Positions 1-12,438 of a stretch of 64,000 nt of DNA are shown here, piece after piece; position 1 is the stretch's first letter, and every line of letters begins with the position of its first letter. Under the pieces are notes generated by a model. It was not told the DNA's origin and searched no databases. It saw nothing but the letters and a program-made list of their open reading frames with translations. The translations under genes were made by a program, and so were the position numbers. The stretch is from Apodemus sylvaticus (Eukaryota > Chordata > Mammalia > Rodentia > Muridae). Location of the stretch: NCBI RefSeq assembly GCF_947179515.1, contig NC_067472.1, positions 79,167,766 through 79,231,765 on the forward strand, written 5' to 3'.

Positions 1-413
1 TACTTGCTTCCTGAGTCTGTACTGTATCATCTGGTCTATACTAGAAGCTACAGGCACAGCAGTAACTAGAGAGACACTTCTTCTTCTTGGACGCTTCATG
101 AACAGCTGAGCACAATTATAAAAGAGCTGACAGATATGAATCTCACCGCACCATGCTTTTTAAAGTACCTCGCTTGGCTAAGAGGAGCTTCGTGGAGAGG
201 CATTTAAGCAAGACCGGAAGGAAGTTCTGTGGTGCAGCGATTCCTGTTTATTCCTTAAGCGGACATTGGTATGCATCTGACACATCATACTACAGTGTAT
301 TTATTGAGTGGCTGTTTTGTCCACTACCATCTCTTTCTTTGCTGCATGGATATAGTAAATGCTTAATAAATATTCACTGACTAAATGAATAATGTTATGC
401 ATTAAATACCCAA

Positions 414-532
414 AGCTGGTTGTGGTGGTGCAAGCCTTTAATTCTAACACTCGGGAATTTGAGGTCAGCTTGGTCTACATAAACAGTTCCAGGACAGCCA
501 GAACTACATAATAAAGAGACTCTGTGTCAAAA
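414..532 (+). mobile_element. B1 SINE
   Basis: Diverged B1 (agctggttgtggtggtgcaa ... actctgtgtcaaaa) with an A-rich tail. Confidence 0.85.
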
Positions 533-699
533 AGAACAAGAAAAAGAATAAAATAAACAAAACAATGTGATTGATATTGATGGATGAAAGAAGAAATCAG
601 AAAATACTTTTTCTTTGGAGACACTGAAGAAGGAGGATTATATGTTCTGGGTCAGCCTAAACAACACAGTAAGATCACTCATTTAAGACTAATGAAACC

Positions 700-848
700 A
701 TAGCCAGATGGGGGGTGGTGCACATCTTTAATTCCAGCACTTGGGAAGCAGAAGGAGGTGCATCTCTGAGTTCTAGGACAGCCTGGTTGATAGAATGAGT
801 TCCAGGACAGCCAGGGTCAGACAAAGAAACCCTGTCTTGAAAAAACAA
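700..848 (+). mobile_element. B1 SINE
   Basis: B1 with the Pol III A/B-box region, including ggtggtgcacatctttaatt and gagttctaggacagcctgg, ending in an A-rich tail next to a B2. Confidence 0.9.
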
Positions 849-855
849 ACAAGAG

Positions 856-1040
856 GGCTGGTGAGATGGCTCAGCGGTTAAGAGCACCTACTGCTCTTCC
901 AGAGGTCCTAAGTTCAAATTCCAGCAACGACATGGTGGCTCACAACCATTCATAATGAGATCTGATGCCCTCTTCTGGGATGTCTGAAGACAGCTACAGC
1001 GGACTTACATATAATAAGTAAATAAATAAATCTTAAAAAC
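856..1040 (+). mobile_element. B2 SINE
   Basis: tRNA-derived head (gggctggtgagatggctcag) and B2 body (gatgccctcttctgg, tgtctgaagacagctacag) with an AATAAA-rich tail. Confidence 0.92.
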
Positions 1041-1339
1041 AAACAAACAAACCCTTTAACCAAACTAAAAGAATAATGCAAACAAACAAAATCAGAAAAA
1101 AATGCATTTTGTGTTTTTAGTGCTGGGAATTAAATCATATATGTTCATGGACTATGGTCTGCGTGGCTCTGGCTCCCAGGTCCTCACATCTCACAACCCT
1201 GTCAATCAGCGTGCTTGAAAATGGTTGATGTCTTAAGGCTCAGTACTGGGGCAATCTGCTCCCTAACTCTGTATAAGCAGCAGGCCTTCAGGTCCCACTT
1301 ACTGCAATCAGACATTTTTGTTTTTGTTTCAAATTATTT

Positions 1340-1533
1340 ATTTCTGTCTTCTGTGTTTGAGTGTTTTGCCTGCATGAGCCCTCAGAGGCTAGAAGAGAAC
1401 AGCTAATGCCCTGGAACTAGAGTGGCAGGCAGGCAGTTGTGAGCCGTCTGTCATGTGGGTGCTGGAAATCAAACCCAGGTCCTCTACAAGAGCAACAAGT
1501 ACTCTTAGCTGCTGAACCACCTGTTCAGGCCCT
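1340..1533 (-). mobile_element. B3 SINE
   Basis: Reverse-strand B3: gtgctggaaatcaaacccag, gtcctctacaagagcaac and agctgctgaaccacctg near its head end. Confidence 0.8.
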
Positions 1534-1728
1534 ACCGATCAGTTCTTAGTTTGTTCTGTGTTGCTATATAAAAACAAAAACAAAAACAAAGACTGGATAT
1601 TTTAATTTAAGAAGGAGCTTAATCAGAGGAGAAGAAAAAACAGTTTTCCTTCTCTCTTAGGAAGCTGTGACAGGAAGATTTGTTCAAGGACTAGATTACA
1701 CACAAAGCAACTTCACTTAAGAAAAATT

Positions 1729-1856
1729 AGCCAGCTATGAAGAATATGCCTTTAATCCCAATAATGAAGAGCAGATCTTTGTGAGTTCAAGGCCGGCCTG
1801 GTCTACATAGTGAGTTCTAGGACAGTCAGAGTGAGACCTTGTTTTGAAAAACAAAG
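1729..1856 (+). mobile_element. B1 SINE (old)
   Basis: Diverged B1 with aggccggcctggtctacata and gtgagttctaggacag. Confidence 0.85.
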
Positions 1857-3029
1857 GAACAAACAAAAAATGTTTGTTTTTCAAGTAAAAGAAAAGAGGA
1901 TTATTTAGCTTGTGGTATTATGGGGATATCCATCAGGATGGGGTCAATATCTAGTAGGGGACCTCAAGTTATGTCACAATATGTAGGCTGGCATCACGTG
2001 GGGCAGGCAGAGATCTCACACGGTAAAAGAAGAGTCTTGTGAGTGAACCATAAGTGTAACCGGCTCCCTCTTCCTCCTCCTTTGAAGACAAGCTCTCACC
2101 ACAGCCCAGGCTACCTGTGACTTCACAAGACATATTACTATCATACTCTCCATGCCCAGCTTATGCTGCCAGACCTGTGGACTTGCTATTATGTAACAAT
2201 CACCCTGCGAGAGTCTCTCCCATTCCTGGAGAACCATCACGGTTCCCTTCTGCTTCTTAGAAGTGAGTCACCATGTCTAGTCTGTCCCTGTCACTGTCTG
2301 CAAAGCGCAGAGAGGATTATAGCTTAGGCTTTATGGCCTTATCACACCCAGGGGACAGGCTACGGTCAACGGATGCAGATAGCCTGCTTCTGAGGTGGCG
2401 TGCTTAAATGGGGTGGGAAAGCAGAGAGGAAACCACCACACTGCCATTTGGACAGGAATGAAGTTTGAAATGACTGCCCTATAACACAGAAACAATGACT
2501 AATAAGCCAGGAAACACTGACACAATATCTGGCCAGCACACAGCAGCCGTTCAGGGTTGTGTTCTACTCTCGCTCTGGCCACCTCCCACGTTTGTGGGCT
2601 GCGATGCAATTCACATCAACAAACGATTCAGAATAGAGAGCTTAGTCTGTGTTGAGCGAAAGGTTAACTACAGATACAAAGCAGACACGACTTTCCTCAT
2701 AGCTCGGCCTCCTGAGCTCTGAGGCTGTGAGCATGAGCCACAAGAAGAGCTGCCTGTTTAATTAAGGGATTCCCGTGAAGTGGAGAACTTCCCCAGCCCA
2801 GGACTCTCCCGCAGTTGTCCAGTCCTTGACCTCTCAGACTACGCTTACAGATTTCTTATAAACTTAGCAGACTGTTTCTGCAAATATTCCTGTATTCTAA
2901 GGCAGGATAGAGAAGCTGTGGGGACATAGGAAGGAAAGGGGCCCTCATTCTAGAGTCTGGTCGAAGCCTCCTGCCTCCTGAAAATCAAGTATTCTAACAC
3001 AATTAGCCGTGAACGATGCTGGGATAGGG

Positions 3030-3180
3030 GCAATATAAAGCTGATAAGATGGCTCAGTGGGTAAAGGTGTTAGCTGCCAAGCCTGACAACCTGAGTTTGG
3101 TCCCCAGAACCTATGTGACATAAGGAGAGGACCAACTCCTGCAACTTGTCCTCTGATAGCTACATGTGCACTCTCCAATC
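3030..3180 (+). mobile_element. tRNA-derived SINE (B2/B4 group)
   Basis: Head gctgataagatggctcagtg, then gccaagcctgacaacctgag and acttgtcctctgatagctac, followed by an (AATC)/(AATA) tail. Subfamily uncertain. Confidence 0.7.
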
Positions 3181-3773
3181 AATCAATCAATCAATAAATA
3201 AATAAGTTAATTAATTAATTGGTTCATTAATTAATGGCCAGACACTGGTTAGAATGGTAGGACAGATTTTGTTTGTTTTCCAAGTGCTGGGACTTAAACC
3301 CAGAGACTCAGAGATTCCAGGAAAACAGTTTATTACTTAGGCACATCCCAGTCCTGATAGGGACAGATCTGAGTCAGTAATAATGACTTGAAATCAGCTC
3401 TGGTTTCTGCAGAGGAGAGTGAGGGGACTGGGGAGAGACACGGGGTGAGGTCAGCAGAAGTGAGCATTACAAGCGCTGGAAAGGAAGTATTGGTTCATGT
3501 GAAACCCACTGGGGTTTGGTTAAGTGGTGATGATGAAGTTACCGTCCTTCATGGCCGGGGGACAGACTTCAGATTGTAGCTGAACAAACAACATTGTTCT
3601 CATGTCCACACATTTTCACATGTCTCCTTAGGTAGCTCAGGATAGCCTTGAACTTGCCATCATCCTGCTGGGTTTACAGGAATGTTTGTCTATGTACCTG
3701 AATGTGCCTGACTTCAACAAGTCAGACAGGCAAGTGGACAGACAAAACATAGGTACATATATGAGTCTCACGT

Positions 3774-3774
<1 letters not shown>

Positions 3775-3848
<74 letters not shown>
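3775..3848. repeat. (CA)n(GA)n microsatellite
   Basis: Fifteen CA units followed by about 22 GA units without interruption. Confidence 0.98.
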
Positions 3849-3851
<3 letters not shown>

Positions 3852-4669
3852 GTGGTTTTTGTGTCCAAGTCTTACATGGAGCCAAGGTGAACCTAGAACT
3901 AGCCATCCTCCTACCCCAGCATCCCAGGTGGGTGCCTCTACACTCAGCAACAGGAATTTCTTTTGGCTGCCTTGAGTTTTCTGGGCAGGCACTATAGGTA
4001 GAGAGGGGGTAACACTAGGGATCATAACTTGAGCTGTTAGAAACTGAGCGTTTGCTCAGATCTTTGTAAGTTTGGGTTCCAGTGGAGCAAGGGCTCAGAG
4101 GCTAGGGTTTGGACACAGGTCTGGGACTTGGTTTAGGCTGTCCAGGCTCTTACCTTCCAGCTCAGGTGAAAAGGTCAGAGGTCAGGGCCACTCCTCTGAG
4201 TGCTCCATCCTCTCACCGAACTCCAGGTCTGTGCCCTCTTCGTTTAGAACAGCCAGTTTTTAGGGTGTTTATGTCCATGTCTTCCCTTTGAAGGAAGTAA
4301 AAAGCCACAAAGATGCAAGGATGTCATGAGGCCACTGAAGTCCTAACTAACCAGTCCTGAGGGACAAAACCAGTCTAGCCAAAGGCCTAACCCTGCAGAG
4401 CAAGTGCGAGTCGGATGGGCAGAGAGGAGACTTAATGTATCTCCCTGGTGGAGATTGCGTGGTCCCCAGGGTGCTGGGAGACATCAGAGCTTCCACTCTG
4501 TCTCCTTTGTCCTCACTGTGCTTCTCAGTTCCCCGTATGCTCTGATTTCTGCTGGTCACAGTCACCACAAACACATCTCCAGTGATGAGGAACACCACCA
4601 CCGCCTACCACCACCCTTGGCATGATTTTTTTTTTTTTTTTGAAAAAGGAGTAGCTTAAAGACCATAGG

Positions 4670-4780
4670 GGCACCTGGTAGTGGCAATACACACCTTTAA
4701 TCCTAGCACTGAGAGGCAGAGGCAAGTGGAACTCTTGAGTTCCAGGCCAGCCTGGAACCGAGAAACCCTGTGTTACAAAA
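4670..4780 (+). mobile_element. B1 SINE, truncated and diverged
   Basis: Contains cacacctttaatcctagcac and gagttccaggccagcctgga; the 3' part is shortened. Confidence 0.75.
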
Positions 4781-4987
4781 CTATATAGATGGGTAGAGGA
4801 TATACCTGTGTGAGTGAGGCCAGGACAGGGTAGGGGGTCACTGGAATGAGAGTTACAGATAGTTATGAGCCACCTGACACAGGTGTTAGGAATCAAATGT
4901 GGGTCCTCTGTAAGAAAAGAACACCTTGATTATCTAACCATCTTCCCTGCCTATCAGTGTGTATTCTGTTTGGGGTTTTGGTTTATT

Positions 4988-5342
4988 TTTCTTGAGACAG
5001 GGTCTCTCTTCATAGCCCTGGCTGTCCTGGAACTCCTTGTGTAGACCAGGCTGGCCTCAAACTCACAGAGACCTGCCTGCCTCTGCTTCCTAAGTGCTGG
5101 GATAAAAGGTGTGTGCCACTATTCCCAGCTTGAATGTATATTCTTGAGCCAATGAGTTTTGTTTTGTTTTTCTTTTTTTTTTTTTTTCTTTTTTTTTTTT
5201 GTTTGAGACAGGGTTTCTCTGTATAGCCCTGGCTGTCCTGGATCTCACTCTGTAGACCAGGTTGGCCTTGAACTCAGAAATCTACCTGCCTCTGCCTTCC
5301 AAGTGCTGGGATTAAAGGTGTGAGTCACCATCACCCAGCTTC
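4988..5342 (-). mobile_element. Two adjacent B1 SINEs
   Basis: Two reverse-strand copies, about 4988-5131 and 5160-5342, each with gagacagggt, aggctggcct or aggttggcct, and aagtgctgggat. Each has its own T run. Confidence 0.9.
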
Positions 5343-5854
5343 TGCCCTTGAGTCTTAACCTTAGTGTCTTCACCTGTTGAATAGTTTGCTTTGGTGGTTG
5401 CATGTGCTTATGCATGAAAAGTTATTAGAACCATGTCTGGCATATAGATAGATTCAGCATAGTGGCACACACTCTTAGCACTCAGGAGACAGAGAAAGGC
5501 AAATCTTTGTGATTTCGGGCTCTCTTGGTCTATATAGTAAGCTCCAGGCCAACCAAGGTTGTTCCTAAATGGGAAGAATGTTTAACTTAGATACAAGGAC
5601 AGGAAGGAGTTAACTAGGAAAGAAAAGACTTGTAGAGAAAGAGTAAGACACATTCAAAGATGGGTGAAGGCTTTCCAAGGGAGAGCCCTACGTGTCTCTG
5701 CAGTAGCTAAGGATAAGGTTTGGGAATTCCACTGCTCAATAGATCTCTAAAACACTCCTCTCATCTGTATCCTTTCTCCTTTACAATGTATGAGATTACA
5801 GGGTGGTTCTGGAGGTGCCTTAGACAAAACTGTAATTAGATAAAACGTGGAACA

Positions 5855-6022
5855 GGTTGGGCAGTGGTGGCACATGCCTTTAATCCCAGCACTTGGGAGG
5901 CAGAGGCAGGTGGATTTCTGAGTTCAAGGCCAGCCTGGTCTACAGAATGAGTTCCAGGACAGCCAGGGCTACACAGAGAAACCCTGTCTCGACAACAAAC
6001 AAACAAACAAACAAACAAACAA
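5855..6022 (+). mobile_element. B1 SINE
   Basis: Near-complete B1 (gttgggcagtggtggcacat ... ctgtctcgac) with an (AAAC)n tail. Confidence 0.95.
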
Positions 6023-6289
6023 AAACATGGACAGAAGGGTCCCATAGAAGGGTTAAATGTCTTTCCCTATAAGTGGGTTTTCTTGTAAGATTCCTAGAAA
6101 AGTGCAGGCTTATAGCTAGGAAAGGAGAAAGGCCATAGGTGCTTAGGCCATAAGCAGGATTCTTTAATATTTTCATTTATTTGAAATATTTCTATGTGGA
6201 AAAAAATATTGTTTCTACATAAGCAATCTCCATAGCAAACATTGATAACTCTACTGGAATCTTAAAACAGTAGGTTTAAGTTTATGAGT

Positions 6290-6465
6290 GTTTTGTTTGT
6301 ATGTGTGTCTGCACCATGTGCATGTAGTACCCGTGGAGATCAGAAGAGGACTTCTTGATACCCTAGAACTGGAGTTACAGAAGGCTGGGAATTATATGTG
6401 TGCTGGGAATCAAACCCGGGTCCTCTACAAGAGCAAGAACTGCTGAACCATCTGTCTTGACTCTC
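6290..6465 (-). mobile_element. B3 SINE
   Basis: Reverse-strand B3 with gtgctgggaatcaaacccgg, gtcctctacaagagcaa and ctgaaccatctgtc. Confidence 0.8.
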
Positions 6466-6690
6466 AGCTGGCAAGACAATTCAACCAGATTCCCAGTCTC
6501 TTTTCTGTTACCATGTTTCAGACCCAGATTGCTTGGATTCACATTCCAAAGCTACCACTTTTAGCTCTGTGATCTTCAGAATGTCTTTCTGAACGTTAGT
6601 ATCCTCTTCTGTATAATTAGAACATGAATAAGAGCATAGGCATATCGGGAGGATTAAATGAGTGAATAGCAGAAGTATGACATATATATA

Positions 6691-7766
6691 TGTATCACAG
6701 TCCGGGAAAGAAAGTTATAGACTACCAAGAATACAAGGTCAAATTAGAGTCTTTTATTAGCAACAAAAAGAGCATGCTCTTGCCCTAAAGAACTCTTGAC
6801 ACTAAAGCTTAAAGATTTTTAACAACAAGCTTCACTGTAACTTTAATTTTTTTCAAAGCCTACTTTTAATGATGGTTCTTAAATGCTTTAACCTCCCTTC
6901 TAAAGCCCACCACCCACCAGAGGTAGTGGAAAAGAAAGGATACTGGGGAAGTGGGCCTGTTTAGAAATGGTTCTTTGGAGCAAATCCCATCTGCTTTGTT
7001 AGGAAATCAACAGTTCAGTTCACAGGTCAGCAGCGGCAGCTCCATCTGTTTAAAAGTGCTTCACGGATATGCCAGTAATCCAGTTCTGTAGGGTCGGGAT
7101 AGCAGCAGCGGTGCCAGCAATCCAGTTCTGTAAAGTTGAGATAGCAGCAGTGGTGCCAGCAATCCAGTTTAGTAGAGTTGGGATAGCAGCAGCGGTGGAC
7201 TGACCAAGCAGGAACAGCCAGGCCTCAGCTGACTCTGCACAAGTCAGCAGGAGCGACTAGGACCAGTAGGACACCAGGAGAAGTTCTTTGCTGTGCCTCT
7301 CTCAAGGAAGCAAAGATCAGGGAAGACTGGAGCCAGGCTCCTGTCTCTGTCGGTCGAGTCCTATTTATTCTCCCTCCAACATCACGTGTGCTTGCTTTAA
7401 CAGAACATCTTTTCACCTGTGTCTGCTTCAGTGAAACGCTCCTTCACATGTCGCTTTAGCAAAATGTCCTTTCACTTGTGTCCAATTCGGAAAACACTCC
7501 TTCAAGTGTGTGCCCCAGCAAAAGACCATCCAGCACAACCAACTTTCCAAAGAACCCGTGAGTTTCCACTTCATCTCACAAGTGCTTTGTCAGGTGTAGG
7601 TCGGGGAAACCCTGGGAACATTTGTGTTGACAGCAGATATTTTGGTTATCCATCTGGGCCATGGTCAGGGTCGTGAAAAATCCCGACTGTGATGTGAATG
7701 TCTTGCCAAGGTGAACGTGACTGTTCAGGGGGTCAAGAGCTGAACCTTGCCTGAGCAGCCACAACA
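6691..7766 (-). mobile_element. Probable ERV LTR with internal tandem repeat
   Basis: Looks like a minus-oriented LTR: left end TGTATCACAG, right end ...CCACAACA, and AATAAA on the minus strand (6758-6753) about 60 bp before the inferred 3' end. It contains three 42-bp tandem units (7071-7196) and alternating cttcac(c)tgtg / cattcg-type motifs at 7400-7520. No flanking duplication was found, so the limits and class are tentative. Confidence 0.5.
7071..7196. repeat. 3 x 42 bp tandem repeat
   Basis: Units start at 7071, 7113 and 7155, each beginning gccag(c/t)aatccagtt and ending gatagcagcag(c/t)ggt. Length is exactly 42 bp each, with a few substitutions. Confidence 0.95.
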
Positions 7767-7795
7767 TGCAGCCAGGGTAAGAGCAGATGTCTTAG

Positions 7796-8160
7796 TCACT
7801 GTTCTAGTGCTGTGAAGAGACACCATGACCAAGGCAGCTGTTATAAAAGAAAGCACTTAATTGGGGCTGGCTCATAGTTAGAGAGGGTTAGACTGTCATC
7901 ATGATGATGAGGGCATGGCAGGAACATGAATGGCATTGGGTGGTAGGTGTGAGTTACATCCTGATCCAGAGGGGGGGAAGGGAGAGCAAGGAGAGGGATA
8001 GGGGAGAGGGAGGGGGAAAGGGATAGGGGAGAGGGAGAACACTGGGCTCACTGGGCTGGCCACACCTTCTCCTAATCCTTTTTAAATAGCGCCTCTCCCT
8101 GATGACAAAGCATTCAAGTATCTGACCCCATGGGGGGCGTTCTCCTTCAAAGCACCATGC
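7796..8160 (+). mobile_element. Rodent interspersed repeat, family not assigned
   Basis: Starts cttagtcactgttctagtgc and tgtgaagagacaccatgacc, and ends with caaagcattcaagtatctga and gggggcgttctccttcaaa. I recognise this from many mouse loci but cannot name the family with certainty. A GGGA-rich simple stretch interrupts it at about 7970-8040. Confidence 0.55.
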
Positions 8161-8439
8161 TGAATGCTGAGTTAGGTGTCATTACCAGTGGTCACTTCTT
8201 CAGTCTTTGATTATACTCAGCTACGCTCCACTGTATTCACTGTAAGATTCACTAAAGGTAACTGAGACTGTGACTGTGATGCAATCCCTGGTAACATGAA
8301 AATAAAACAATTAGTAAGATTTGAAAATTAAAAACATACAGCAATGACTGAGCCACACTTAATTGGTATTCCATAAATATGGATTAATATCTATCGTCTA
8401 TCCTCTGTCTCTGTCCTGGGGATCACATCCCAAGATGTG

Positions 8440-8627
8440 ATTTTTTTTTTAAAGATTTATTTATTGTTATATATAAGTACACTGTAGCTGTCTTCAGACA
8501 CCCCAGAAGAGGGCATTAGATCTCATTATGGATGGTTGTGAGCCAACATGTGGCTGCTGGGATTTGAACTCAGGACCTTTGGAAGAGCAGTCAGTGCTCT
8601 TAACTGCTGAGCCATCTCTCCAGCCCG
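8440..8627 (-). mobile_element. B2 SINE
   Basis: Reverse B2: aaagatttatttattg, agctgtcttcagacacccca, and head gctgagccatctctccagcc. Confidence 0.95.
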
Positions 8628-8647
8628 ATTTATTTTTTATTTACATT

Positions 8648-8665
8648 TTATTTTATTTTGTTTTG

Positions 8666-8698
<33 letters not shown>

Positions 8699-8826
8699 GA
8701 CAGCATTTCTCTGTATAACCCTGACTGTCCTGGAACTTACTCTGTAGACAACTCAGAACTCAGAAATCCACCTGCCTCTGCCTCCCAAGTGCTGGGATTA
8801 AAGGTGTGCACCACCACTGCCCAGCT
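8648..8826 (-). mobile_element. B1 SINE with (TTTTG)n tail
   Basis: Reverse B1 preceded by the complement of its (CAAAA)n tail. Confidence 0.93.
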
Positions 8827-9158
8827 TATTTTATTTTTTTATTTTATTTATTATTTATTTATTTTTTATGCTTAGACTTTTTTGGATAAGGTAAGGGTAG
8901 TTGAGACAAGATCTTCCCTTGTAGCACAGGCTAGCCTCAGCCTGCCAGGTGCTGGGATAAACGTATACAACCATGTCAGCTCTCTATGCCTTTGATTAAA
9001 AAGGAGTGGTGGACAAAAGGAAATGACCTGACCTGTCACCTGTATCCCAGAAGGCCTTCCATTCCTTCATTTCATGGCCAGTTGGTGGCAGGTCTTGACT
9101 ACATATAAAATAGGTTCAACATTGCTAACTCTGAAATCTAAATGTTCCCTGATCTTGA

Positions 9159-9160
<2 letters not shown>

Positions 9161-9197
<37 letters not shown>
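9161..9197. repeat. (GT)n microsatellite
   Basis: Uninterrupted GT run of about 18 units. Confidence 0.98.
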
Positions 9198-9199
<2 letters not shown>

Positions 9200-9514
9200 A
9201 AGGTGGGGCAGGGAGAAGCACCCCACACCAAGCTAGAGGTTAGTTCTCTGCTCTGAGGATCAAGTTCAAATTGTCAGACTTGAGAACGGGGAGACAGCAG
9301 GTGCCCTAACTCACTGATCCTGTTTTTAAACTTATGTATATGTGTCTGTGCATTCAAATGCCACAGAGGGTTGTACGGTTCCTTGGAGTTACAGGTGCTT
9401 ATGAGCCACCTGATGTGGTTGCTGGACTCCAAACATGGGTCCTCTGATAAAGTGGCAAGTATTCTCCAGATCCCAAATCCATTGGTTAATTAATTAATTA
9501 ATTAATTTATTTAT

Positions 9515-9860
9515 TATTTTGAGACAGACTTTCTCTCTGTAGCCCTGGCTGCCCTGTAATTCACTCTGTAGACCAAGATGGCCTCAAACTTAGGGATGTG
9601 CCTGCCTCTGCCTCCAAAATGCTGGGATTAAAGGCATGTACCACCACCGCCCAACTAAAAATCTTATTTATTGCTTTTTGGGGGTGGGGATGAGCATTTT
9701 GCTTCAAGTCTGAGTGACATGTGGATGCCAAATATCTGGGGGGGAGGCCAGAAGAGGGCATAGAATCATCTGGAACTGGAGTTACAAACAGCTGAGAATC
9801 ACCCTGGGTCCCCTGGAAGAGCAGCAAATACTTTTAACCTATGAACTGTCTCTCCAGCCC
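9515..9860 (-). mobile_element. B1 SINE followed by B3 SINE
   Basis: Reverse B1 at about 9515-9656 (gagacagactttctctctgt ... accaccgcccaact) and a reverse B3 at about 9660-9860 (ggaactggagttacaaacag ... ctctccagccc). Confidence 0.85.
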
Positions 9861-10739
9861 CCACTGAGCTATCTTGACACACTCAACGTAATCCACTGGT
9901 ATTGCTTCATGGCCTTGTGAGAGCAATATAAAGGCTGTAGCATTACTTCTTAGTGTGTATCAGGCACATAGGAAAGAAAGAAATGCATTTGGGCTTTTGT
10001 CCTCTCCTCGGGGGTCTCCTATGTGGCGTTCTCTGCTCCTCTCAGCCCCCTGTTCCTCAGGAAGGAGGCTTCTGCTGGCCGAGCCCATTCTTCACGGGAA
10101 GAAACAAAGACCAGAGAGTGATTTTCAAGGGTTTCCCAGCAAGTTGCAAGCGGCGTGCCTTGTCGGGGTTCTCCTCTCAGATTAGCAACAACTGGTATTT
10201 CCTGCTGCTTCCTGTGAGTCAGGTCTTGTAATACCCACTAATAGCTGAACCCAGTTTTACCAATGCAGGGCCCCTGCTTACTGTTTCATGCTCAGTGGGG
10301 TGGTGAACCCCTCAAGACCTGCCAGTTTGCATTCTCTATCTCATACATGATGGGGAAGCTGGCAGATAGGTCCGTAGCGTGCTGCCCAGTGCCAGTGCTG
10401 GCTGGCTTTATTTAGTCACTTATTTCTGAGACACTCGCTCTGTGTCTTCCACCCTGGGCTAAACATGTGTCATTGAACAAGCCACCTTGGAGGGAAGAGG
10501 TAAACCTTTATTTTCCCAGTAAGGGGGCTTTGTAAAGTTAGGTCTAGGAATGCAGGTCTGTTTAGGTACAGGATGGCGGGGAGGTGGGGAGGGGTGTGGG
10601 AGCATTGGGGAGGGCTGGATAGTGAAGTCCCTGGCTTGTTCAGTGAGTAGACACTGTGGGATTTCTCCCTATGGACAGAAAGTGTAGCCTAGTGGTAGAG
10701 TGAGAAAAAAAAAAAAGAATCCTAGTTGGGTGTAGTATT

Positions 10740-11006
10740 ATATGCTTAGAACCCCAGAACTTACAATGGGAAGAAAGCTCCAGACCAGCCTGGGTGATAT
10801 GGCAACATCCTATACTTTAAAAAGTGTGTGTGTGTGTGTGTGGTGTGTGTGCGCGTGCGTGCGTGCGCGCGCGCCTGTCATAGTGGCAAATACCTTTCAT
10901 CTCAGCACTCAAAAGTTAGAGGCATGTTGCTGTGAGTTCTAGGCCAACCTGGTCTACATAGCAAGCCCCAAGTCAGCCATGACTATACAGTGAGACTGTC
11001 TAAGAG
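10740..11006 (+). mobile_element. B1-like SINE pair split by a GT/GC simple repeat
   Basis: Old B1 fragment (aagctccagaccagcctggg) at 10740-10820, a (GT)n(GCGT)n stretch at 10825-10872, then a second B1 at 10874-11006 (ttctaggccaacctggtcta). Confidence 0.75.
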
Positions 11007-11581
11007 AGAGCTGGAGAGCTGGCTCAGCAGTTAAGGGAGTTTACCGATCTTTTGGAGCATACCAGTCCATCTCCGTGGCTCCACAGGGCTAGTTCTGAGC
11101 TTTGGCGCTGACATCACAGAACCTAGGGATTCCCCGGTAAAGCCCAAACTGGAAACACAGAGGCTGAGTTCCATTCTCCATTCTGTTACTGCTCTCCACG
11201 TGCCTCCGCTAACACTTCTCTCTCGTGGCTCCACTGAACTCAGCAGATGCTGACTCCCAAGCTCAGGGTTCCCCCAAGCAGTGGAGAACCTGCAGGGTGT
11301 GGGGAAGAGCTAGAAACTTGGTGGGCATTTCTTTCGATCTCGCTCTAGGTTTTCATTTCTTGTGTTAGTACAGTGGCTGCCGGTGAAACTAGCTGTCAAG
11401 TCACAGTGAGGAAACTGAGATCCAAGACAGGCAAGTCACCCCCAAGCTTCCTAGTTCCCATTCCTCACCTCTTACCACATCCCTTACATTTCCTGTTGGC
11501 TCCAGCCTAAGCCATAGCACTCGGGACATGAAGCAGGAAGAGTTCTGGGCTACATAATAAGACAGTGTCTTTTTATTTTTA

Positions 11582-11763
11582 TTTTATTTTATTTTATTTT
11601 ATTTTATTTTATTTTGGTTTTTCGAGACAGGGTTTCTCTGTGTAACCCTGGCTGTCTTGGAACTCACTCTGTAGACCAGGCTGGCCTCGAACTCAGAAAT
11701 TTGCCTGCCTCTGCCTCCCAAGTGCTGGGATTACAGGCGTGTGCCACCACTGCCCGGCTTTTT
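11582..11763 (-). mobile_element. B1 SINE with (TTTTA)n tail
   Basis: Well preserved reverse B1: gagacagggtttctctgtgt to accactgcccggct. Confidence 0.95.
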
Positions 11764-11937
11764 TATTTTTTCTTTATTTGTGTGTGTGTGTGTGTATAGT
11801 TATTTTATTTTATCTTGGAGATAAGGTCTCACTATATAGCAGACCAGGCCAGCCTCATAGAGATCTGCCTGTCTGTGTTCCCAAGTACTGGGATTCAGTG
11901 TACGAACCACTATGCCAGGTCTTGGAAAACGGCAATA

Positions 11938-12072
11938 GCTAGATAGCTAGATAGCTAGAAATAAGGAAGGAAGGAAGGAAGGAAGGAAGGAAGGAAGGAA
12001 GGAAGGAAGAAAGGAAGAAAGGAAGGAAGGAAGGAATGGAGGGAGGGAGGGAGGGAGGAAGGAAAGAAGAAA

Positions 12073-12157
<85 letters not shown>
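11938..12157. repeat. Compound (TAGA)(GGAA)(GGGA)(GAAA) microsatellite
   Basis: 220 bp of pure purine-rich tetranucleotide repeats changing unit from left to right; the last 95 bp is almost pure GAAA. Confidence 0.97.
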
Positions 12158-12350
12158 CAGGTGAAACTCAAAAATATATCAGGGAGGAGGGCTAGCAAGG
12201 TATCTTAATGGGCCAAGCAAGCATTTGGCACACATACCTGAGGATCTGGACTGAATCCTTGAAACTCACATAAAGGTGGAAAAGAATAACTGACTCACAG
12301 AATTGTCCTCTGACTTCCACATGTGTGTCTTGACATGCATGTGCTACACA

Positions 12351-12385
12351 TCTCTCCCTCCCTCCCTCTCTCTCTCTCTCTCTCC

Positions 12386-12436
<51 letters not shown>
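12351..12436. repeat. (CT)n(CA)n microsatellite
   Basis: CCCT/CT stretch followed by about 20 CA units, at the tail of a SINE-like segment (12180-12350). Confidence 0.95.

Positions 12437-12438
<2 letters not shown>

Noticed and set aside
856..900. tRNA-like A and B boxes in B2/B3 elements
   Set aside because: They are the tRNA-derived heads of SINEs, not tRNA genes; no cloverleaf completes.
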